DNA of 64,000 bases from Actinokineospora globicatena. GTDB lineage: Bacteria > Actinomycetota > Actinomycetes > Mycobacteriales > Pseudonocardiaceae. Below, piece by piece: positions 55,635 to 62,014 of this stretch. Below the pieces are notes generated by a model, which ran no database searches, was not told where the DNA came from, and saw nothing but the letters and a program-made list of their open reading frames with translations. The stretch lies in NCBI RefSeq assembly GCF_024171945.1, contig NZ_JAMTCR010000003.1, positions 186,001-250,000 of the forward strand, given 5' to 3'. The position numbers and the translations under genes are program-made. Numbering within the stretch: position 1 is the first letter of the stretch; every line of letters begins with the position of its first letter.

Positions 55635-56923
55635 CCGTCCCGAGTGGACTCCCCGACACCGACCTCACCGCGGTCGACCTGTTCGACCCGGAGCTCTACG
55701 CCACCGGCGACCCGCACCCGCTGTGGCTGGCCATGCGCGAGCGCGCCCCGGTGCTGCGCCAGACCCTGCCCGACGGGCGCGGGTTCGCCTCGGTGACCCG
55801 GCACGCCGACGTGCGGGCGGTGCTGCGCGACCACACCCGGTTCACCTCGCGCCGGGGCACGCTGCTGTCCATCCTCGGCTCGGACGACCCGGCCGGGGAC
55901 AAGATGATGGCCGCCAGCGACCCGCCCGTGCACACCCGGATGCGCTTGCCGCTCAACAGCGTGCTGTCGTTCGCCGCGCTGCGCTCCCGCGAGCCCGGCA
56001 TCCGCGACGTGGTGCGCAGGCTGCTCGCCCCGTTGGCCGCCGGTGAACCCTGGGACCTGGCCGTGGCGGGGGCGGGCTTCCCGATGGCGTTCACCGGGGC
56101 GCTGATGGGCCTGCCCGAGGCGGACTGGCCGGAGCTGACCCGGCTCACCACGATGGCCGTCGCCCCGCAGGACCCGATGTTCGGCGCCGAGGCCGACGAC
56201 GGCTCCCTGGTCGCCGCCCACCACGAGCTGTTCGAGTACTTCGCCGGGCAGGTGCAGGCCCGCGGGGAGCGCGACGACCTCGTCGGCTTCCTCAAGCGGA
56301 TGGACGCGGGCGGGCGGCCGCTGCGCCTCGACGAGATCGTCTACAACTGCTACAGCCTGCTGCTGGGCGCCAACGTCACCACCCCGCACGCCATCGCGGG
56401 CACCGTGCAGGGGTTCATCGACTTCCCCGACGAGTACCCCCGGCTCGACGGCGACCCCGACCGCACGACCCTCGCGATCGAGGAGGGGCTGCGCTGGGCC
56501 TCGCCCGCCAACCACTTCATGCGCTACGCCGTGGCCGACACCGAGCTGTCCGGGGAGCCGGTGCGCGCGGGCGAGGCCGTGGTGGCGTGGCTGGGGTCGG
56601 CCAACCGGGACGAGCGGGTGTTCGACGACCCGTACCGGTTCGACGTCGCCCGCAGGCCCAACCGGCACGTGGCCTTCGGCACCGGCGTGCACTACTGCGT
56701 CGGCGCCCCGCTGGCCCGCGTGGCACTGCGGTCGCTGTTCGGCGAGGTCGTCGACCTGGTCGAGCGCTTCCACCCGGCCGGGCCGCCCGAGCACCTCAAG
56801 TCCAACTTCGTCGCCGGGGTGCGGTCCATGCCGGTGACCGCCGAGCTGCGCCCCGGCGCCGCCGACCTGCTGGCCACCGCCACCGCGGGGGCGGGCCCGC
56901 TGCCCGAGCTGCCCGCCAGGTGA
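55625..56923 (+). CDS. Cytochrome P450, probable carrier-bound amino acid hydroxylase
   Basis: 432 residues from GTG at 55625. The heme loop is FGTGVHYCVGAPLA, with Cys358 as the iron ligand, and the ExxR region is EEGLRWASP. The I-helix motif is GANVTT rather than the usual AGxD/ETT: the acidic residue is replaced by Val, which is unusual. Its position, overlapping the A-T didomain by 10 bp, suggests it hydroxylates the aminoacyl group held on that carrier, as shown for NovI and NikQ. No ferredoxin gene is visible, so electrons must come from elsewhere. Confidence 0.88.
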   Translation: MRLTVPSGLPDTDLTAVDLFDPELYATGDPHPLWLAMRERAPVLRQTLPDGRGFASVTRHADVRAVLRDHTRFTSRRGTLLSILGSDDPAGDKMMAASDPPVHTRMRLPLNSVLSFAALRSREPGIRDVVRRLLAPLAAGEPWDLAVAGAGFPMAFTGALMGLPEADWPELTRLTTMAVAPQDPMFGAEADDGSLVAAHHELFEYFAGQVQARGERDDLVGFLKRMDAGGRPLRLDEIVYNCYSLLLGANVTTPHAIAGTVQGFIDFPDEYPRLDGDPDRTTLAIEEGLRWASPANHFMRYAVADTELSGEPVRAGEAVVAWLGSANRDERVFDDPYRFDVARRPNRHVAFGTGVHYCVGAPLARVALRSLFGEVVDLVERFHPAGPPEHLKSNFVAGVRSMPVTAELRPGAADLLATATAGAGPLPELPAR

Positions 56924-56951
56924 GCACCGCGCCCGACCGAGAGGAGCGACC

Positions 56952-57731
56952 GTGAGCACGTCCCCCACCCGCGCCCGACCGGGCAAGTGGCTGCTGCGCA
57001 GGCCCAAGGACGACGCCGCGGCCCGGTTGTTCTGCTTCCCCTACTCGGGGCTGGGCGCCTCGATGTACAGCCGCTGGCCGGACTCGACCGGGGCGGTGGA
57101 GATCTGCGCCGTGCAGCCGCCCGGCCGGGAGAACCGGATCCGCGAGCCGCACTTCGGCGAGTACGCCGACCTCGCCGAGCAGGCCGCGGCCGCCCTGCGC
57201 CCCTACCTGGACCGCCCGTTCGGCTTCTTCGGCCACTGCGGCGGCGCGCTCGCGGCGTTCGCCACCGCTGTGCGACTGCACGCGGACGGCGGCCCGGTTC
57301 CCGACTGCCTGTTCATGTCCTCGCAGGTCGCGCCGCACGACGGGCCCTTCGGCCGGTTCCTGTCGATGTCCGACGACGAGCTGCGCCTCGAGCTGACCGA
57401 GCTGACCAAGGCCCTCGGCGGGCGCCCGGACCCGGACGTGATCGACCTGGGCCTCGGCGTGCTGCGCGCCGACATCACCGCCAACCAGCACTACCGCCTC
57501 GACGCCCCGGTCGTGCTGCCCGGGGCGCTGCACGCGATCGGCTGGACCGACGACGCCGAGATCCGACCCGACCAGATGGGCGGCTGGCGCGCGTACGCCA
57601 CCCCGGACCGGTTCACCGCCGAGGTCCTGCCCGGCGGGCACCACACCTTCCTCGACGCGCCCGACGAGCTGATGACCGCGGTGCGCCGGGGCCTGGCGCC
57701 CGCGCCCCGACCGACCGGGGGGACCCGATGA
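56952..57731 (+). CDS. Alpha/beta hydrolase of type II thioesterase family with Cys nucleophile (GHCGG)
   Basis: 259 residues from GTG at 56952 (GAGGAG at 56941-56946). It has the type II thioesterase start, LFCFPYSGLGASMY, and the nucleophile elbow FFGHCGGALAAF, in which Cys96 replaces the usual Ser of GHSMG. The late His is in LPGGHHTFLD. Ordinary type II thioesterases remove wrong acyl groups. Cys-type relatives SyrC and CmaE instead move aminoacyl groups between carrier domains. With an A-T didomain upstream and an A-less NRPS module in the same operon, the transfer role is attractive, but plain editing is possible. It overlaps the carbamoyltransferase gene by 4 bp. Confidence 0.8.
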   Translation: MSTSPTRARPGKWLLRRPKDDAAARLFCFPYSGLGASMYSRWPDSTGAVEICAVQPPGRENRIREPHFGEYADLAEQAAAALRPYLDRPFGFFGHCGGALAAFATAVRLHADGGPVPDCLFMSSQVAPHDGPFGRFLSMSDDELRLELTELTKALGGRPDPDVIDLGLGVLRADITANQHYRLDAPVVLPGALHAIGWTDDAEIRPDQMGGWRAYATPDRFTAEVLPGGHHTFLDAPDELMTAVRRGLAPAPRPTGGTR

Positions 57732-59704
57732 GCGAGTACCTGCTCTCCTGCTACCTGACCGAGCCCGGCCCGGCCTCGGTGCTGCAGACCCGGCACGACC
57801 AGAACATCTGCCTCTGGCGCCGCGGCGGGTCGAGCGTCGACCTGGTGCGGATGTGGGAGGTCGAGCGGTTCAGCGGGCAGAAGCACCACTACTGGCCGCT
57901 CTACACCGCCGACCGCGCCGAGAAGCTGCTGGCCGAACTGCTCGCCGAGGAGGGCCTGACCCTCGCCGACATGACCGCCGTGTGGGGGACGCCCGGTCTG
58001 CCAGGAGCCGTGGAGCTGACCGTGCCCGCCGGGGCCCAGGGGCTGCCGCTGCACACCCTCGGGCACCTGTTCAGCGGGTTGCTCATGGACACCCGGATCT
58101 TCAAGCAGGAGACGATCGTGGCGATGGCGATCGACGCCGCCCCCGACTTCGTCCAGGAGAAGGGTGCGTCGCTCGCCTGGTACGCGGGCTGCGTGTCCCA
58201 GCGCGGGCGGCTGACGTTCGCGCCGGTGCGGTCCCCGGCCCCGCTCTACACCGCGGGCGAGATGCTGTTCGGCAAGGAGCCGGGCACGCTGATGGCGCTG
58301 GCCACCGCCACCGGCACGACCATCGAGTTCGACGTGGCCCCGGTGCTCGACCTCAACCTGCTCGGTGGGCGCGAGCACCCGGTCTCCGTGGCCGTGCCGT
58401 TCGTCGAGGGCATCCTGGCCGAGGCCCGCCGCCAGCTCCACGGCCGTGACCTGGCGGCGGGTTTCACCGAGGAGGAGCACGTGGCGAGCGCGGTGATGGA
58501 GACCGTGCAGCGCTGCTGCGAGGAGGTCGTGCGGCGCAACGTGGTGGAGCTGTGCGAGCTGGCGGGGGTCCGGCCGCAGGACAGCTACCTGTCCACGAGC
58601 GGCGGGTTCGCGCTCAACTGCCCGGCGAACTCCTTGCTGGTGAACGAGTTCGGCTTCAAGGGCCTGCTGACCCCGCCGTGCGCCAACGACTCCGGCCAGT
58701 CCTACGGACTCGGGCTGCTCGGCCTGCACGCCGCGGGCGCGTTCGACGACGCCGACCACGTGCTCGAGCACGCCTACCACGGTGCCGAGCTGCCCGACCT
58801 GGACAGCGCGCTGGCCGAGTTCGCGCCCTGGGTGGCCGAGGTCGACGAGTTCGACCCGGGCCGGTTCGTCGCCGACGTCACCGCCGAGCCGCTGGCCTGG
58901 GTCGACGGGGCGGCGGAGATCGGGCCGCGCGCCCTGTGCCACCGCAGCCTGCTCGGGGACCCGCGCGCGCAGCGGACCAAGGACCGGCTCAACGAGCACA
59001 AGCAGCGCCAGTGGTGGCGGCCGGTCGCGCCGGTGGTGATGGCGGAGCTGGCGGGGGAGTGGTTCGAGCAGAGCAGGCCGTCGCCGTACATGCTGGAGAC
59101 CTCGCTGGTGCGCGCGGACCGGCGCGCGCGGGTCCCGGCGATCCTGCACCTCGACGGCACGGCGCGGCACCAGACGGTGACCGAACGGGTGAATCCGTTG
59201 CTCTACCGGGCACTGAGCGCGTTCCACGCCGAGACCGGGGTCCCGATCCTGTGCAACACCTCGCTCAACGACCGCGGCGAGCCGATCGTGGGCACCGTCG
59301 CCGAGGCGCTGACCTTCTGCGTGCGCAAGGGGGTCCCGGTGCTCTACGCGCAAGGCAAGCGGATCGCGCTGCGCCGAGAACCGGTGCCGCCCACCGCGCC
59401 GCCCGACGGCCCGCGACCGCGTCGGGCGGGGTACTTCGCCGGGCAGGAGGCCGACCGCGACGCCATCTGGCAGCGCTGGCTCGACGCCGGGTTCACGGAA
59501 CGGGCGATGTACCTGCTCACCCAGATGCCGGAGATCCGCGCGGACGAACGACTCCGCGTCGCCGAGGACCTCAACGCGCTCGCCGAGTACGTGGCCGGGG
59601 TCGACCCGGTGTTCGACGCCTGGGTGCGCGACTTCCGCGCGTCGCAAGGACCCGGGGTCACCTTCCCGGCCGGGCCCGTCCACCCGCACCGCCCCGCACC
59701 GTGA
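57728..59704 (+). CDS. NodU/CmcH-family O-carbamoyltransferase
   Basis: 658 residues. The N-terminal Kae1-like ATPase domain has LHTLGHLFSG with His109 and His113 for metal binding, and LSTSGGFALNCPANS. The C-terminal part begins near GAAEIGPRALCHRSLLGDPR, the typical carbamoyltransferase C-domain signature, with NTSLNDRGEPIVGT near its end. The family transfers a carbamoyl group from carbamoyl phosphate and ATP to a hydroxyl, as in cephamycin, novobiocin and bleomycin. The likely acceptor is a hydroxyl of the peptide product, for example the serine or the P450-made hydroxyl. ATGA overlap with the hydrolase gene. Confidence 0.9.
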   Translation: MSEYLLSCYLTEPGPASVLQTRHDQNICLWRRGGSSVDLVRMWEVERFSGQKHHYWPLYTADRAEKLLAELLAEEGLTLADMTAVWGTPGLPGAVELTVPAGAQGLPLHTLGHLFSGLLMDTRIFKQETIVAMAIDAAPDFVQEKGASLAWYAGCVSQRGRLTFAPVRSPAPLYTAGEMLFGKEPGTLMALATATGTTIEFDVAPVLDLNLLGGREHPVSVAVPFVEGILAEARRQLHGRDLAAGFTEEEHVASAVMETVQRCCEEVVRRNVVELCELAGVRPQDSYLSTSGGFALNCPANSLLVNEFGFKGLLTPPCANDSGQSYGLGLLGLHAAGAFDDADHVLEHAYHGAELPDLDSALAEFAPWVAEVDEFDPGRFVADVTAEPLAWVDGAAEIGPRALCHRSLLGDPRAQRTKDRLNEHKQRQWWRPVAPVVMAELAGEWFEQSRPSPYMLETSLVRADRRARVPAILHLDGTARHQTVTERVNPLLYRALSAFHAETGVPILCNTSLNDRGEPIVGTVAEALTFCVRKGVPVLYAQGKRIALRREPVPPTAPPDGPRPRRAGYFAGQEADRDAIWQRWLDAGFTERAMYLLTQMPEIRADERLRVAEDLNALAEYVAGVDPVFDAWVRDFRASQGPGVTFPAGPVHPHRPAP

Positions 59705-59765
59705 CGGTGTTGTAACTTGCCGTGAGTACGGGGTTTGCCAAGCGGTATCAGGGAAAGGCAGTTCG

Positions 59766-61091
59766 GTGGGCGCACAACCGAGGACCTTGTGGGGCAATGG
59801 CGACTTCCGCAACCTGTGGATCGGCCAGACCGCGTCCATGCTCGGCTCGCACGTCACGGCGGTGCTGCTGCCGCTGATCGCGGCGATCACGCTGTCGGCG
59901 TCGGTGTTCGAGCTCGGCCTGCTCACCGCGGCGGGCTACCTGCCGTACCTGGTGATCAGCCTGTTCGCCGGGGTGTGGCTGGACCGGCGGGCGAAGCGGC
60001 CGATCATCGTCGCCGCCGACCTGCTGCGCGGCCTCGCCCTGGCGGTGGTCCCGGTCGGCCTCTGGGCCGGGGCGCTGACCGTCCCGGTGCTGCTGGTGAT
60101 CACGCTGGTCGTCGGGTTCTGCAGCGTGGTCTCCGACATCGGCGGCGCGTCGTACCTGCCCGCGGTGGTGGGGCGCGAGGACCTGGTGGAGGGCAACAGC
60201 AAGCTGGAGCTGTCCAGCTCGGTGACCAACGTCGGCGGCAACGCGGTCGGCGGCGCCGTGCTGCAGGTGCTCAGCGCCCCGGTGGCCATGCTGTTCAACG
60301 CCGCGACCTACCTGGTGTCCGCGGTGTTCACCGCCCGCATCGGCACCAGGGGCGAGACGGCGGACGAGCGGTCCGGCGGCGGTTCGATGTGGACCGACAT
60401 CGCCGAGGGCGCGCGGTTCGTCGTGGGGCAGCCCGCGATCCGGGTGATGGTCATCGCCACGCTGATCTCCAACTTCTGCGCGCTGGCCCTGGAACCGCTG
60501 TTCCTGGTGTTCGTCACCAGGACGCTGCGGCTCGACCCGTTCTACATCGGACTGATCTTCGCCGCGTCCGGGGTCGGCGCGCTGATCGGCGCGGTGTGCG
60601 CGTCCTGGCTCAACCGCAGGCTCGGTCTCGGCGCGGTGATCGTGCTGTCCACCACCGTCGCCGGGCTGGCCTCGATCCTCACCCCGGTCGCCACCCTGCT
60701 GCCCGAGCCCGCGGCGATCACCCTGCTGGTGCTGATGCACCTGGTGGACGCGGCGATGATCATCACCTGCAACATCAACCTGCGCAGCTACCGCGCGGCG
60801 ATCACCCCGGACGCGTTGCAGGGCCGGATGAACGCCTCGATCCGGATGGTCGTGATGGGCATCGCGCCGCTGGGCGGGGTGTTCGGCGGCCTGCTCGGCG
60901 GCTGGCTGAGCATCACCAGCTCGCTCGTCGTGATCTCCGCCGGGATCCTGCTCTCCGCGGCGATCGTGTTCTTCTCCCCGATCCGCAAGGTCAGGGCGAT
61001 CCCGACGATCGCACCGGCCGGGGACGACGCGGCACCGCCGACCGCGGTGCCCGGTCGCACGGCGGCCACCAGCGAAGGGAACGCCGAATGA
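59766..61091 (+). CDS. MFS exporter
   Basis: 441 residues from GTG at 59766, with GGAAAGG seven bases upstream. There are about twelve hydrophobic segments. The first part FRNLWIGQTASMLGSHVTAVLLPLIA and GVWLDRRAKRPIIVAADLLRG (the loop between helices 2 and 3) are those of the major-facilitator MFS_3-type exporters found beside siderophore and peptide genes. It likely exports the NRPS product. It is 61 bp from the preceding gene and overlaps the formyltransferase by 4 bp. Confidence 0.88.
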   Translation: MGAQPRTLWGNGDFRNLWIGQTASMLGSHVTAVLLPLIAAITLSASVFELGLLTAAGYLPYLVISLFAGVWLDRRAKRPIIVAADLLRGLALAVVPVGLWAGALTVPVLLVITLVVGFCSVVSDIGGASYLPAVVGREDLVEGNSKLELSSSVTNVGGNAVGGAVLQVLSAPVAMLFNAATYLVSAVFTARIGTRGETADERSGGGSMWTDIAEGARFVVGQPAIRVMVIATLISNFCALALEPLFLVFVTRTLRLDPFYIGLIFAASGVGALIGAVCASWLNRRLGLGAVIVLSTTVAGLASILTPVATLLPEPAAITLLVLMHLVDAAMIITCNINLRSYRAAITPDALQGRMNASIRMVVMGIAPLGGVFGGLLGGWLSITSSLVVISAGILLSAAIVFFSPIRKVRAIPTIAPAGDDAAPPTAVPGRTAATSEGNAE

Positions 61092-61930
61092 CGTCCACCC
61101 CGGTCCTGGTCACGGAGGACACGTTCCACGCGACCTACCTCGTGCACCGCTGGCGCGCCGAGATCGGCACCTCCGTGGCGTTGCGCGCGCCCGCGCCGGA
61201 CCCGGACCTGGCCGCCGCGCGCGCCCGGTTCCACACCGAGTTCGCCGGTCGCACCGAGCTGCCCGCGAGCGCGACGGCGGAGTTCGACCGGCTCTACCCG
61301 GGCTCCGGCGAGGCCGACCGGACGATGATCTCGCTGTTCGGCGTCCCCGAGCGCCCGGCGCACGCCGGACCCGACCTCACCCACCTCGGGCGGGCGATCA
61401 ACGGCGAGCGGGCGCGGCGGTGGCTGACGGGCCTGACCGGCGCGTACGTGCACGTGTTCCTGGACCGGATCCTGGCACCGTGGTGGATCCGGTCGGTGGA
61501 CGGCCGCATCCTCAACGCGCACTCGGCGATCCTGCCCGTCGCCAGGGGCACCTTCGCCGTGGAGCAGGTGGCCGCCGCGAACGACATCGAGCGGTTCGCC
61601 CTCTCGACCGGGGCGACGGCGCACTTCGTCGACGATGGCGTGGACACCGGCGCGGTCATCGAGGCCCGGCCGCTGGTCGACCCGTGGGCGTGCGCGTCCA
61701 TCTGGGAGGTCAAGTGCCGCTGCTTCGCCACCGCGTTCGACCTGCTCGTCGAGTCCGCCCACCGGGTGCGCGCGACCGGGACCGCCGCGGCGAACCCGGT
61801 GCCGCAGGAGGGCAGGCCGGAGTGGAACGAGTTCAAGCGCGGTGACTTCACCGCCGAGCGGCAGCGCGCCGCCGAGGCCGGGTTCCTCCGCATGAGGCAC
61901 GAGCACGCGGGCAGGCGGATCACCGCCTGA
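61088..61930 (+). CDS. Formyltransferase (N10-formyl-THF dependent, Fmt/GART-like)
   Basis: 280 residues. A divergent formyltransferase domain is shown by ILNAHSAILPVARG, with Asn143 and His145 of the catalytic Asn-x-His, and by TAHFVDDGVDTGAVIEA with the catalytic Asp. The N-terminal 100 residues differ from tRNA formyltransferase. It should put a formyl group on an amine, as seen for starter residues of some NRPS products and for hydroxyornithine siderophores. It overlaps the exporter by 4 bp (ATGA). The A-T-C NRPS begins 84 bp later, so the substrate may be its first residue. Confidence 0.82.
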   Translation: MTSTPVLVTEDTFHATYLVHRWRAEIGTSVALRAPAPDPDLAAARARFHTEFAGRTELPASATAEFDRLYPGSGEADRTMISLFGVPERPAHAGPDLTHLGRAINGERARRWLTGLTGAYVHVFLDRILAPWWIRSVDGRILNAHSAILPVARGTFAVEQVAAANDIERFALSTGATAHFVDDGVDTGAVIEARPLVDPWACASIWEVKCRCFATAFDLLVESAHRVRATGTAAANPVPQEGRPEWNEFKRGDFTAERQRAAEAGFLRMRHEHAGRRITA

Positions 61931-62014
61931 CCCGGCGGGGGGACCCCCGCGTCCGACCGCACCGCCTGAACCAGCCGAGCAGCACCAGCCGCCGAACCAG
62001 GGAAGGGTCCGCAG

